A stretch of DNA of 64,000 bases from Aestuariibaculum lutulentum (GCF_032926325.1 NZ_CP136709.1:2574501-2638500), one strand, 5' to 3'. Shown: positions 23,859-32,799, numbered from the stretch's first letter. The notes: a model not told the origin generated them from the letters alone. A program made the numbers and translations.

Positions 23859-25004
23859 TTATTCTAAGCGTTTAAAAAAGTAAAGATCATAATTTTTTAA
23901 GAGTTCCGGATGACAAATTTTAATCAGGTCTTTTAAAACAAGATCTGGTCTGGTCATGCCTAACTCAAAATACAAAACGCCGCCGGTGGCTCCAGTGGTA
24001 TTTGTGAATGAGTAAATATTTTTAGTTTCAAAAGCTTTAAAGGTCGCATGATGTGGGTTTCCATTTTTAAGACTTTCCAGACTGGTGTAATTTGATGGAC
24101 TTAACCAGATATCGGCATCTTTGGCTTTTGCAAATACAGTTTCGAAATTAAGAGATAAACTTCCTATACCTTTAGAATCACTCCAAAGGTAATTAATATG
24201 TGCATCTTCTAAAAGCTGGGCTTCGGTACTTGTTCCATTAGGTAAATACCAAATGTCTTTGTGCATAGCACCACTTAAAATGGTAGGTCTTGTTTGTGTA
24301 TTTTTAGCCAGTTTTATTGCCTCCAAATAGTCGGTTTTTATACGATTAAAGATGGAATCTGCCTGTTGTTCTTTATTAAATAATACTCCGAAAAATTTTA
24401 TCCATTCGGCCTTTGCTAAAGGAGAACTTTCTACCCAATCGCCATTAAAGATTACCGGAATTCCAGATTTTTTTATGGTTTCCAAAGATTTGTTTTTTCC
24501 GTCAATACCAAAACCAACAACAACCTCGGGTTGGGTTGCTAATAAAACTTCGGTATTTATACCTTCATTTTTTCCAAGTTCTCTGATGTTTCCGGAATCT
24601 ACCAGAGCCCTTATTTTTTCGGATGAAATGAAATCGGTTCCGGGAAATCCTACCAAAGTATTTTCTGCATTTAAAAGTTCTAATCCCGGTAAATGTGTGG
24701 TACTGGTCACCACTATTTTATTTATTGGAAGTGTGACGATGCCATCAAATTCATTACGGTTTAAAGCTATTTTAGGAAGTATGCTATCTTCAACCAAAGC
24801 ATATTTATAAACTTTATCAGCATTTGGCCATGGGTTAGATATGGTTAGAATTTTATATTGATTTGTTGCGCTTATAGAAAAACCTTTGGCATAGTTTAAT
24901 GGAATTTCAGTAACGGTTTGGTTTGAAATTTCTACTGGTTTTGTATTCTTTTTACAGGCTATAAGCGTAATAAAAAATAGGACTATTAAAATCGTTTTTT
25001 TCAA
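23859..25004 (-). CDS. btuF: Cobalamin ABC transporter substrate-binding lipoprotein
   Basis: A 381-residue lipoprotein (signal MKKTILIVLFFITLIAC, lipid Cys17) with the two-lobed helical-backbone binding fold of BtuF/FecB. IVTLPINKIVVTSTTHLPGLELL and TEVLLATQPEVVVGFG lie in the N-lobe and TRPTILSGAMHKDIWYLPNG in the C-lobe. I place the start at a TTG (25004) because the only other in-frame candidate, a TTG at 25025, lies inside the -7 box at 25023-25030. It captures corrinoid delivered by the outer-membrane receptor and hands it to the permease. Its promoter is divergent from the riboswitch-controlled receptor, so it is not under that riboswitch. Confidence 0.86.
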   Translation of the reverse strand: MKKTILIVLFFITLIACKKNTKPVEISNQTVTEIPLNYAKGFSISATNQYKILTISNPWPNADKVYKYALVEDSILPKIALNRNEFDGIVTLPINKIVVTSTTHLPGLELLNAENTLVGFPGTDFISSEKIRALVDSGNIRELGKNEGINTEVLLATQPEVVVGFGIDGKNKSLETIKKSGIPVIFNGDWVESSPLAKAEWIKFFGVLFNKEQQADSIFNRIKTDYLEAIKLAKNTQTRPTILSGAMHKDIWYLPNGTSTEAQLLEDAHINYLWSDSKGIGSLSLNFETVFAKAKDADIWLSPSNYTSLESLKNGNPHHATFKAFETKNIYSFTNTTGATGGVLYFELGMTRPDLVLKDLIKICHPELLKNYDLYFFKRLE

Positions 25005-25022
25005 GATGAATAAAATTTGTGT

Positions 25023-25030
25023 CAAAAGTA
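25023..25030 (-). promoter_or_regulatory. -7 promoter element of btuFCD
   Basis: The minus strand reads TACTTTTG, an exact match. It gives a leader of about 13 nt to the TTG start of btuF. Confidence 0.6.
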
Positions 25031-25045
25031 AGATTAATTAATCTT
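25030..25045. promoter_or_regulatory. 16-bp palindrome between divergent btuF and btuB promoters
   Basis: AAGATTAATTAATCTT is a perfect palindrome just upstream of the btuF -7 box, and imperfect TCAAAAG / CTTTTGA arms extend it. It lies where a regulator could act on both promoters. No regulator gene is adjacent. Confidence 0.35.
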
Positions 25046-25072
25046 TTGAATAAAACATTAGACTAAAAGGTT

Positions 25073-25080
25073 TACTTTTG
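25073..25080 (+). promoter_or_regulatory. -7 promoter element of the riboswitch-btuB transcript
   Basis: TACTTTTG lies directly before the riboswitch, so the aptamer would begin within about 10-15 nt of the RNA 5' end. Confidence 0.6.
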
Positions 25081-25090
25081 CTGCGAAATT

Positions 25091-25253
25091 TGGTTTTGTT
25101 GGCTTCACGCCAACGAATTAAAAGGGAATCTGGTGTAATTCCAGAACTGTTCCCGCAACTGTAAGCTACAAAGCTTCATGCAAAACTTCAATGTCACTGA
25201 AGAGTAATCTTTGGGAAGACCAGCATGAAGACGCAAGTCAGGAGACCTGCCAT
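25091..25253 (+). ncRNA. Cobalamin (B12) riboswitch
   Basis: The region holds the conserved cobalamin aptamer elements in order: a P2-like GTTGGCTTCACGCCAAC hairpin, GGGAATCTGGTG..., AATTCCAGAACTGTTCCC, the GCAACTGTAA core, GTCACTG near 25193, GGGAAGACCAGCATGAAG, and the B12 box GACGCAAGTCAGGAGACC with CTGCC. It is followed by an 80-nt stretch with AAACTTT / AAAGTTT and TTTAC / GTAAA hairpins that could be the expression platform before the btuB start at 25336. By family, adenosyl- or methylcobalamin binding shuts down the downstream gene. The gap 25005-25335 is thus filled by two promoters, a palindrome and this riboswitch. Confidence 0.95.
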
Positions 25254-25335
25254 TTTCAAAACAAATAAGTTAAACTTTCGGGATAAAAGTTTACGTATGT
25301 AAATCCATGCGGTTCTCGAGTAATTATTCATTAAA

Positions 25336-27207
25336 ATGAACAAAAAAACAAGTGTTTTTGGTGTACTGTGTTTTGGTATATCTATGGTTGGTTTTGCCCA
25401 ACAACATCAGGAAGTAGCAACAATTGAGCAATTAGATGAAGTTGTGATTTCTGATTCGCGTTTCGAATTAAAGCGTGAGCATTCAGGTAAAACGGTAATT
25501 AAAATTTCAAGACAGGAAATAGAAAACAATCAAGGAAAAAACATTGCAGAATTAATCAATACGAAAAGTGGTATTGAAATTAACGGAAGCCGAAGTGTTG
25601 AAGGACAAAATTTAGGGTACTATGTGCGCGGAGGTAGTACCAGACAGGTTTTAATTTTGGTAGATGGTATTGCGGTAAACGACCCGTCGTTGGTGTCTAA
25701 TGAGTTCGATTTACGTCTTTTCGATTTAAACACCGTTGAATCTATAGAGATTATAAAGGGAGCAGCCAGTACCTTGTACGGTAATGCTGCTGCAACAGCT
25801 GTGATTAACATCACCACAAAAAAGGCTTCAAGCAATACGGTTTCTGGAAATTTTATGTCGGTAATAGGAACGAATCAATCTCAGGATGATTCAGATTATA
25901 ACCCGTCGAGTTTTACCAATAATGTGTCGGTGAATGGAACGGCTAACAACTTTAATTATTTGGCAAGTTTTGGAAATCGTTTTGTAGATGGTTTATCGGC
26001 GGCAAAATCAGACAATCCAGAGGAAGACACTTTTAACAGGTTTAATACTAACCTTAAATTAGGGTATGAGTTTAATGATGCTTTTAATATTTCGGCATTT
26101 GCAAGTTATGATAAATTAATGACAGATATTGATGGTTTTCCTGCGCCTTCTTACACTTTAGCAGATACCGACGATGAATACCACAGCGAACAAACACGAG
26201 TAGGGATTTCACCTAAATTTACGTATGTCAACGGAAGTGTACAAGTGAATGCCGCTTACTCTAAAATAGACAGAGAAAGTATTTCAGATTATTCTACCAC
26301 CAATGAAGCAGAGAGTTTTGTAGTTGATGCTTTCAATAAGTATGTTTTTAACGAGACGTTTTATACAATTACTGGTTTAAATTTTACAGAATATAAAAGT
26401 TTATTTGCAGACGAAGAAAGCTATACCAACACCGATCCCTATTTAAATGCTGTTTATGTATCCCCATTCGGATTGAATATTAATGCTGGAGCTCGTTTAA
26501 ACAACCATAGTGAATATGGTTCGCATTTGGTTTATAATGTAAATCCTTCGTATAGTTTGCCTTTAACTGAAGGATATGTAAAAGCTTTCGGATCGTATGC
26601 GACCTCATTTATAGCTCCTAATTTATCGCAGTTATTTGGTTATTATGGTGCAAATCCTGATTTAGAACCAGAGGAGAATTTAACTATTGAAGGAGGGTTA
26701 GAGTTCAATACTGAAAAAGGGATTCGATTGAATGCTTTATATTTCCATAGAGATGAAGAGAACACAATTATTTACACTACAGGTTATGAAAATGCAACGA
26801 CCGATGCTAAAGTACAGGGGGTTGAGGTAGAAGCAGAGGTGAAACCTTGTAATGCTGTTGTGTTTACAGCAAATTATACCTTTACCGAATTAATTGATGG
26901 AACACGTTTACGTTTACCTAAACATAAAGCTAATGCTGGTTTGGGGTATAATTTTAGTGTGAATACTTATGCGTCTCTAAATTATCAGTTTGTAGGAAGT
27001 AGAATGGATACCGATTTTTCCATTTATCAGAATGTAGACTTAGATTCGTTTTCTTTAGTTGATTTATATTTCAGCCATAAATTATTAGAAAACAGATTGA
27101 AACTTTTTGCAGGAATAACTAACGTATTAAATGAAGATTATGTTGAAGTTATAGGTTATACCACAAAGGGTAGAAATGTTAATGTAGGTTTGAATATCAG
27201 TTTATAG
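25336..27207 (+). CDS. btuB: TonB-dependent outer-membrane corrinoid receptor
   Basis: A 623-residue TonB-dependent receptor with a signal peptide (cleavage near GFAQQ), a TonB-box-like stretch (LDEVVISDSRF), a plug domain (about residues 50-160, GYYVRGGSTRQVLILVDGIAVND, IEIIKGAASTLYGNAAATAV) and a 22-strand barrel ending in NVNVGLNISL. It brings cobalamin or other corrinoids across the outer membrane. The substrate call rests on the riboswitch in its leader and on the divergent btuFCD genes. Length is close to E. coli BtuB (about 614). It is monocistronic, ending at the terminator at 27228. Confidence 0.92.
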   Translation: MNKKTSVFGVLCFGISMVGFAQQHQEVATIEQLDEVVISDSRFELKREHSGKTVIKISRQEIENNQGKNIAELINTKSGIEINGSRSVEGQNLGYYVRGGSTRQVLILVDGIAVNDPSLVSNEFDLRLFDLNTVESIEIIKGAASTLYGNAAATAVINITTKKASSNTVSGNFMSVIGTNQSQDDSDYNPSSFTNNVSVNGTANNFNYLASFGNRFVDGLSAAKSDNPEEDTFNRFNTNLKLGYEFNDAFNISAFASYDKLMTDIDGFPAPSYTLADTDDEYHSEQTRVGISPKFTYVNGSVQVNAAYSKIDRESISDYSTTNEAESFVVDAFNKYVFNETFYTITGLNFTEYKSLFADEESYTNTDPYLNAVYVSPFGLNINAGARLNNHSEYGSHLVYNVNPSYSLPLTEGYVKAFGSYATSFIAPNLSQLFGYYGANPDLEPEENLTIEGGLEFNTEKGIRLNALYFHRDEENTIIYTTGYENATTDAKVQGVEVEAEVKPCNAVVFTANYTFTELIDGTRLRLPKHKANAGLGYNFSVNTYASLNYQFVGSRMDTDFSIYQNVDLDSFSLVDLYFSHKLLENRLKLFAGITNVLNEDYVEVIGYTTKGRNVNVGLNISL

Positions 27208-27227
27208 ATATAATTAAATTTTGAAAT

Positions 27228-27262
27228 AAAAAGGGCGTCCTAAATGGAACGCCCTTTTTTAT
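27228..27262. terminator. Bidirectional Rho-independent terminator
   Basis: AAAAAGGGCGTCC pairs with the complementary arm (one bulged A) across a 5-nt loop, with A/T tracts on both sides. It lies between convergent btuB and the Dph6-like gene. Confidence 0.82.
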
Positions 27263-27274
27263 TTTGTGTACATA

Positions 27275-27991
27275 TTAATTCGGAATTAAATCGCAGTACC
27301 AAACGCCGTATTTGTCGCTTTCGCAAACTGAATTATCGGTGTTCGGGTTATCGTATTCTCGGTATACTTTTTCTCCAATTTTAAATTCAATAGGGTTTTT
27401 AAAAATAGGTCCGTCGAAACAAAAGGTGTGGAATTCGCCGTTTTCACCGCAAGGGTCAACACCTTCAGGAAGGTTGTCAATAAAATTTTTATCGATAACG
27501 GTGCCAACGAAATCTTCATTAAAGAATTTAGAATTGGCACAAACAATTATTGTTTTGAAACCTAAATCTAAAAATTCATGCATTAATTCTTTGGTGTCAC
27601 GTTTCCAGATGGGAAAAACCGCCGATATATTTTGTTTTGCCAGTTGCGCTTCACGATAGGCTTTTAAATCTTCCAGAAATATATCTCCAAAGGCTGTATG
27701 CGTAAAGCCTTCAGTTTTTAGGCGGACAACGGTTTCGAGCATTTTCATCTCATAAGTTACCATATCGGGCATTTCGGGAAGTTCAATAAAACTCGATTTA
27801 ATGCCTATAGATTGGGTTTGAGCTTCTAAAAGTTCTTTTCGTAGACCATGCATCGACACTCTGTTGTAATGCGTATTAATGGTTGTGATTAATTCATCGA
27901 CCGTATATTGTTCGTCTTGTAATAAATGGTAAAGTGCCAGGGCAGAATCTTTACCCGAACTCCAGTTAAAGTAGGTTTTGTGTTTATTCAA
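27275..27991 (-). CDS. Dph6-related PP-loop ATP pyrophosphatase
   Basis: A 238-residue N-type PP-loop enzyme: the nucleotide loop is NWSSGKDSALALYHL (residues 9-23), and the second family motif is GVDPCGENGEFHTFCFDGP near residue 177. In archaea and eukaryotes Dph6 amidates diphthine on EF2. Bacteria lack diphthamide, so the bacterial substrate is unknown; an ATP-dependent amidation or similar carboxylate activation is expected. The frame starts at a TTG that overlaps the last codons of the upstream S41 peptidase gene by 8 bp, and no ATG is available. This points to translational coupling. It faces btuB across a shared terminator. Confidence 0.85.
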   Translation of the reverse strand: MNKHKTYFNWSSGKDSALALYHLLQDEQYTVDELITTINTHYNRVSMHGLRKELLEAQTQSIGIKSSFIELPEMPDMVTYEMKMLETVVRLKTEGFTHTAFGDIFLEDLKAYREAQLAKQNISAVFPIWKRDTKELMHEFLDLGFKTIIVCANSKFFNEDFVGTVIDKNFIDNLPEGVDPCGENGEFHTFCFDGPIFKNPIEFKIGEKVYREYDNPNTDNSVCESDKYGVWYCDLIPN

Positions 27992-29474
27992 AAATGGTAT
28001 TATTTAAAATATTATCAGGTAATGGTTTCTCTACATACATTTCGTTTCCAAAGCGTTCAAAGCTATTACTGTCTTTAAAAAGTTTAAAAGCAGGTTTAGG
28101 GGAGCTTTTTAGTTGTGAAATTTTGCTGGTAGCTCCTGAAATATCAGCTAAGGCGGTGGCTAATAAGGTTTCATTTACATCACCTATCATGCCTAAATTC
28201 AGAAAGCTTTCTTCCATTGGAATATCAGGAGTAAGTCCGTTATCATAATCGGTGTTCCCAACAACATTTAACGATTTAAAAATTAAAGGTTGCATGGCAT
28301 AAGTATGATTTGGATTAGCCCCTTCGCGTGTAAAGTTTTCTGAGTCATAAAGTGTGGTAGACGCCTGATATTTTCCTGTCGTATAATCACCAATATGGAT
28401 AACATTAATGTAAGGGTCTAAACTGTTTATAACCAGTTCGCTGGCTGAAGCAGAAGCATCGGTAGCAATAATGTATACCTTATCCAGATTTAGGCTATTT
28501 AAGGCTGTACCATCATCATTATTTTTAAATCGGTTAATTAGTAATTCAGGATCTTCATTTTCTAAAGCAGTTTGAAAATCACTATTCCATTCTTCTGTGC
28601 TAAAAATTTCGCCATTAAATTGTCCTGTAATCATACTGCTTAACAAAATAGCTGAGTTTACAGAGCCGCCAGGGTTATATCTTAAATCTAAAATAAGATG
28701 CTGAATATTGTTTGCTTTAAAATTGGCAAATACATTGTTTAACTGAGTGTCGTAATTTGCTGTGAAACCGTTGTACATCAGGTAACCAACATTTTGTCCG
28801 TTTACTTCATAAATATTGGTATAGTAAATTGGGTTTTCGGTGTATTCTAATTTACTTAAACTGATGGATTCTCCATTTGAATCAATAGTGTCATCTGTGT
28901 TTTCAGAAGTGCCATTGTCGTTGTAGGTTGCCAAATTTATGGTATAATTAGAAGCAGATAATAAACTTGAATAATTTGCTGTTGTAAGCGGAATGCCATT
29001 TATGGCATTAAACATATCACCACGTTTTACTCCTTTTGTTTCAGCGTCGCTATCGTTTAAAACCAAACGGACAATACCAACTAGGTTAGTGGAACTGTTT
29101 GGCTGTAAAAATAATATGAATTCCATACCATTACTGGTTGAAACGCCACTAAAAAGTTGCTCTAATGCAATATAATCGTCTACAATCCAACTGTATTTGT
29201 CGACAGTTTCACGTTCGTAAATTAAGTTTTCAAATAAACTTTCGGGACTTGAAAAACTATTTAAATAAGCAGCGTATTCAGCATTTGATGAAAAACGGTC
29301 GTTTGCTAAATCAGGTATGTTGTCTTTGTATAAATAAAAAACATTCATTCCACGCCAAACAAAATCACTTATTGCACTTGCAGCAATTTGATTGTCGTCG
29401 TTGTCTTCAAAACAGCTAAAATTTAAAAAGGAAACCAAACACAAAAGCGTCAGGGTTTTTATATTTCGGATCAT
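27984..29474 (-). CDS. S41 family peptidase lipoprotein (C-terminal processing peptidase type)
   Basis: A 496-residue lipoprotein (MIRNIKTLTLLCLVSFLNFSC, lipid Cys21). An N-terminal helical region (ISDFVWRGMNVFYLYKDNIPDLA) is followed by a PDZ-like domain (about residues 110-195, GVKRGDMFNAINGIPLT) and the S41 core. The catalytic Ser is in ATDASASASELV and the Lys in DYTTGKYQAS, with HLILDLRYNPGGSV as the supporting strand. It is an envelope protease. It is closely similar to the next gene upstream (29530-31053), which suggests a tandem duplication. The end overlaps the Dph6-like gene by 8 bp. Confidence 0.9.
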   Translation of the reverse strand: MIRNIKTLTLLCLVSFLNFSCFEDNDDNQIAASAISDFVWRGMNVFYLYKDNIPDLANDRFSSNAEYAAYLNSFSSPESLFENLIYERETVDKYSWIVDDYIALEQLFSGVSTSNGMEFILFLQPNSSTNLVGIVRLVLNDSDAETKGVKRGDMFNAINGIPLTTANYSSLLSASNYTINLATYNDNGTSENTDDTIDSNGESISLSKLEYTENPIYYTNIYEVNGQNVGYLMYNGFTANYDTQLNNVFANFKANNIQHLILDLRYNPGGSVNSAILLSSMITGQFNGEIFSTEEWNSDFQTALENEDPELLINRFKNNDDGTALNSLNLDKVYIIATDASASASELVINSLDPYINVIHIGDYTTGKYQASTTLYDSENFTREGANPNHTYAMQPLIFKSLNVVGNTDYDNGLTPDIPMEESFLNLGMIGDVNETLLATALADISGATSKISQLKSSPKPAFKLFKDSNSFERFGNEMYVEKPLPDNILNNTIFE

Positions 29475-29529
29475 ATTTTTGGGTTACTAATTTTTGTTAT
29501 TGTTCCTAATAACTGAAAATATACGTTAT

Positions 29530-31053
29530 TTATTTGACAGGGAACTCTAAATTCTTATACATGCCTTTTCCAAGAGGCGTAAAGTCTTTTGCATCTGCAA
29601 TGCGTTTGATATCTATACTAGGTGTAGATTTTTGATCCATTAATTTACTGGAAGATCCTGTTATTAAAGAAATGGCTTTAGCTAAAAACACTTCGTTTTC
29701 ATCACCTAATGTTCCCATATTTAATAAATCTTCTCCCTCTGCAGTAGCCCCTGAACTTGTTTGATAAGTAATTAAGTAATCTGGTGTTAGCCCCTGATAA
29801 TAATCTGAGACACCATTTTTGTTTGCCGATTTTAGTACCAAAGGTTGCATAGCGTAGGTGTGATTTGGGTTCGCATTATCACGACCATAATTTGGAGAAT
29901 CATACAAGGTTACCGATGCAGTATATTTTCCTGTTGTAGCGGTACCTATTTGTACAACATCTATATAAGGACGAAGGCAATTAATTACCAATTCGCTGGC
30001 AGAAGCTGATCCATCGGTGGTTAAAATATATACTTTATTCAGGTTTAAGGCATTAATCGCGGTATCATCGGCTAATTTATCGGTAAAACGATTGATAAGG
30101 TATTCCGGATTATTCGATTCAAAATAGGCCTGATATTTATCGTTCCATTTTTCGGTAGAAAAAATACCGCCGTTAAATTGACCTGTAATCATACTTGATA
30201 AATTAATGGCAGATCTAACAGAACCTCCCGGGTTGTACCTTAGATCTAAAACTAATTCGTTAATATTTTGAGATTTTAAATCGGCTATAGCATTGTTTAA
30301 ATCATTATCAAAATTGGCAACAAAACCATTGTACATTAAATACCCTATTTTAATACCGCTGCTTTCAATTACCTTGTTGATTAAGATTGGATTTTCGGTA
30401 AATTCGGTTTTGGTTAATTCAACTGTTTTACCATTAGAGGCGATGGTATTATTAGTAATATCGGCCATACCTAAAGTGTAGGTGTTATTAGAACCAAACA
30501 GTAAGTCTATATAATTGTTCACTGTAATTTGAACACCATCTACAGTTAAAAAGAATTCGCCACGGTTTATGTCTTTTGAAGCAGCATCAGAGTTGTTGGC
30601 CACATAACGAATATATCCAAAAACATCATCAGATCCTGATAATCGCACCAGTTGAAAATCTAATCCGTTTGAGTTGGATGTTCCCTGAAAAGAATTTTCT
30701 AAAGCAACATAATCATCAACAATATAACTGAATCTGTCCACCACGTCAATTTGATATAGCATATCATCAAATAAACTTTCAGGTGTGTTATATCCATTTA
30801 AAAATGTATAATATTCATCGTAAGTTGTGAATTTGTCATCAGCTAAATCAGGTACATCCTGCTGCCATAAATACACTTCGTTTAGTCCTGCCCAAACAAA
30901 TTCGTTTACTTCATTATTTAAGGAAACAGGTGTGTCGTCGGTTTCTTCAGTTTCCTGAATGATGGTTTCTTCATTTTCTGTACAGCTAAATAAAAATGAA
31001 AGTCCAAAAATAAGGGCGAAAAGTAGGTTAACGGGCAATTTTACTATCTTCAT
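29530..31053 (-). CDS. S41 family peptidase lipoprotein (paralogue)
   Basis: A 507-residue lipoprotein (MKIVKLPVNLLFALIFGLSF, lipid Cys in FLFSC) with an acidic Glu/Thr-rich linker. It shares the domain order of its neighbour: an N-terminal EFVWAGLNEVYLWQQDVPDLA segment, a PDZ-like region (DINRGEFFLTVDGVQIT), catalytic Ser in TTDGSASASELV and Lys in TATTGKYTASV. The ATG at 31053 was selected because it begins the signal peptide; an in-frame TTG 33 codons upstream gives no sensible extension. It diverges from the ECF sigma operon, with 145 bp between starts. Confidence 0.9.
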   Translation of the reverse strand: MKIVKLPVNLLFALIFGLSFLFSCTENEETIIQETEETDDTPVSLNNEVNEFVWAGLNEVYLWQQDVPDLADDKFTTYDEYYTFLNGYNTPESLFDDMLYQIDVVDRFSYIVDDYVALENSFQGTSNSNGLDFQLVRLSGSDDVFGYIRYVANNSDAASKDINRGEFFLTVDGVQITVNNYIDLLFGSNNTYTLGMADITNNTIASNGKTVELTKTEFTENPILINKVIESSGIKIGYLMYNGFVANFDNDLNNAIADLKSQNINELVLDLRYNPGGSVRSAINLSSMITGQFNGGIFSTEKWNDKYQAYFESNNPEYLINRFTDKLADDTAINALNLNKVYILTTDGSASASELVINCLRPYIDVVQIGTATTGKYTASVTLYDSPNYGRDNANPNHTYAMQPLVLKSANKNGVSDYYQGLTPDYLITYQTSSGATAEGEDLLNMGTLGDENEVFLAKAISLITGSSSKLMDQKSTPSIDIKRIADAKDFTPLGKGMYKNLEFPVK

Positions 31054-31198
31054 AACAATATAATAAAGGTGAAATGTTGTAAATGTAACGACATTATCAG
31101 GTAAATTAAAATTTTTTGTAACAAAATATAAAGTCGTTCGTCGTAATATCAAATAGCCTAAATAAAGCTATTTTAACCAACCAAAACCAAAAATTAAA

Positions 31199-31708
31199 AT
31201 GACTCAAACAGAGTTTTTAAATATTGTGATGCCATTTAAAGATAAGGTATTTCGTTTAGCTAAACGATTACTGATATCTACAGAGGAAGCTGAAGATGCC
31301 ACACAAGAGGTTTTGTTGAAGTTATGGAATAATAAGAAACAAATAGAAGGGTATAAGAATGTAGAAGCCTTTTCAATGACGATGACCAAGAATTTTTGCT
31401 TCGATAAATTAAAGTCGAAACAGGCACAAAATCTAAAAATTGTTCATAGTAATTACGAAGACGGAAATACATCTTTGCAAAAGCAGGTTGAAGTAAGCGA
31501 TAGTGTTAACTGGGTGTCTAAAATAATTGAAGAATTACCCGAACAACAAAAACTAATTGTTCAGCTGCGAGATATAGAGGAATACGATTTAGACGAGATT
31601 GCCGAAATGCTGGAAATGAATAATACAGCGGTACGGGTAGCCTTGTCCAGAGCAAGAAAAACAATAAGAGAGAAATTGACTAATACACATAATTATGGTA
31701 TTAAATAG
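31199..31708 (+). CDS. ECF-type RNA polymerase sigma factor
   Basis: A 169-residue sigma-70 family factor with region 2 (about residues 10-75, EEAEDATQEVLLKLWNNKKQIEGY) and region 4 (about 105-160, LPEQQKLIVQLRDIEEYDLDEIAEML, then NNTAVRVALSRARKTIREKL). No region 1 or 3 is present, as expected for an ECF factor. It would redirect RNA polymerase to a regulon that probably includes its own operon. Its stop overlaps by 14 bp the start of the next gene, the usual arrangement with a cognate anti-sigma factor. Confidence 0.93.
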   Translation: MTQTEFLNIVMPFKDKVFRLAKRLLISTEEAEDATQEVLLKLWNNKKQIEGYKNVEAFSMTMTKNFCFDKLKSKQAQNLKIVHSNYEDGNTSLQKQVEVSDSVNWVSKIIEELPEQQKLIVQLRDIEEYDLDEIAEMLEMNNTAVRVALSRARKTIREKLTNTHNYGIK

Positions 31709-32177
31709 TATAGAAAAGTTACTTGAAAAGTACGAGAACGGCGAAACATCGCTAAAAGAAGAGCAACTGTTGAAAAATTATTTTGCGCAAGAAACAGTAC
31801 CGCCACATTTAGAGATGTATAAGTCTATGTTTAATTACTTTAAAGTAAGCCAGCAAGAACAATTTACGAAACACGTTCCATTAAAAACTAAGAAAGTATA
31901 TAACTATAAATGGATTTCTGTAGCTGCCGTAGCTGTTCTAATGGTAGGGTTTTATTTTAAATCGACATCAAAATCAAATGACGATTTAGGAACATATCAA
32001 GACCCGCAAGAAGCCTATAACGAAGTGGCTAAATCTTTAGCTATGATTTCTGGGCATTTTAACAAAGGGGTTTCAACCATGGGCTATTTAAATGAATACG
32101 AAAAAGGTTATGAAACGCTGAATTATTTAAACGAGTTGGAAAACTCAACCCGAATTATTTTTAAAACCAATCATTAA
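31695..32177 (+). CDS. Putative anti-sigma factor (single-pass membrane protein)
   Basis: A 160-residue protein with an N-terminal cytoplasmic helical region (IEKLLEKYENGETSLKEEQLLKNYFAQE) resembling the sigma-binding segment of Bacteroidota anti-sigma proteins. It has one transmembrane helix (about residues 74-89, WISVAAVAVLMVGFYF) and an extracytoplasmic tail of about 70 residues (DPQEAYNEVAKSLAMISGHFNKG). It lacks the HxxxCxxC zinc motif of classic ZAS anti-sigma factors. Gene order and overlap with the sigma gene support the role; sequence alone would not. Confidence 0.7.
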   Translation: MVLNSIEKLLEKYENGETSLKEEQLLKNYFAQETVPPHLEMYKSMFNYFKVSQQEQFTKHVPLKTKKVYNYKWISVAAVAVLMVGFYFKSTSKSNDDLGTYQDPQEAYNEVAKSLAMISGHFNKGVSTMGYLNEYEKGYETLNYLNELENSTRIIFKTNH

Positions 32178-32189
32178 AAAACGAACAAA

Positions 32190-32780
32190 ATGAAAACAAT
32201 AAAATTTAATAAACAGTCTATGAAAAGCAAATTATTAGTATTTGTATTAGCTTTAATGTTATTGCCAATGGCAGCAATGGCACAGAAGGATATTTTTGAG
32301 AAATACAATGAGAGTTCCGATGTAACTTACGTATCTATTCAACCTAAAATGTTTCAAATGATAGCCAAAATGGGTATCAACGTAGATGATCCGGAAGCTA
32401 AAGCATATATGGATATGGTAAAAAGTATTACCAGTTTTAAAACGATTACTACCGATAATGCTACGATTTCGTCTGATATTACAAAATGGGTAAAGTCGCG
32501 CTCCAGCGCTCTTGAAGAATTAATGGAAGTAAAAGATGATGGATCTGAAGTGAAATTCTATGTAAAAGAAGGAAAAGATGCCGATCACGTTAAAGAGCTG
32601 TTAATCTTTGTAAACGGTATGGATAAGGTTATTGACAGTGATATAGAAATAAACGGTAAAAAACGACGTTTTGAAACTGTAGTGGTTTCTTTAACTGGAG
32701 ATATCGACCTTAATGAAATCTCAAAACTGACCGAAAAAATGAATATTTCCGGAGGTGAGCATTTAGAGAAAAAGAAATAA
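32190..32780 (+). CDS. DUF4252 domain exported protein
   Basis: A 196-residue protein with a signal peptide (LLVFVLALMLLPMAAMAQ, mature from KDIFEKYN) and a DUF4252 domain over the rest (VTYVSIQPKMFQMIAKMGI, VKFYVKEGKDADHVKELLIFVNG). Two in-frame ATGs (32190 and 32220) are possible; the first is kept because it sits closest to the preceding gene. The family is found almost only in Bacteroidota and has no known function. It is third in the sigma operon, 12 bp after the anti-sigma gene. Confidence 0.85.
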   Translation: MKTIKFNKQSMKSKLLVFVLALMLLPMAAMAQKDIFEKYNESSDVTYVSIQPKMFQMIAKMGINVDDPEAKAYMDMVKSITSFKTITTDNATISSDITKWVKSRSSALEELMEVKDDGSEVKFYVKEGKDADHVKELLIFVNGMDKVIDSDIEINGKKRRFETVVVSLTGDIDLNEISKLTEKMNISGGEHLEKKK

Positions 32781-32799
32781 AAACTAAAATCAATCAATC

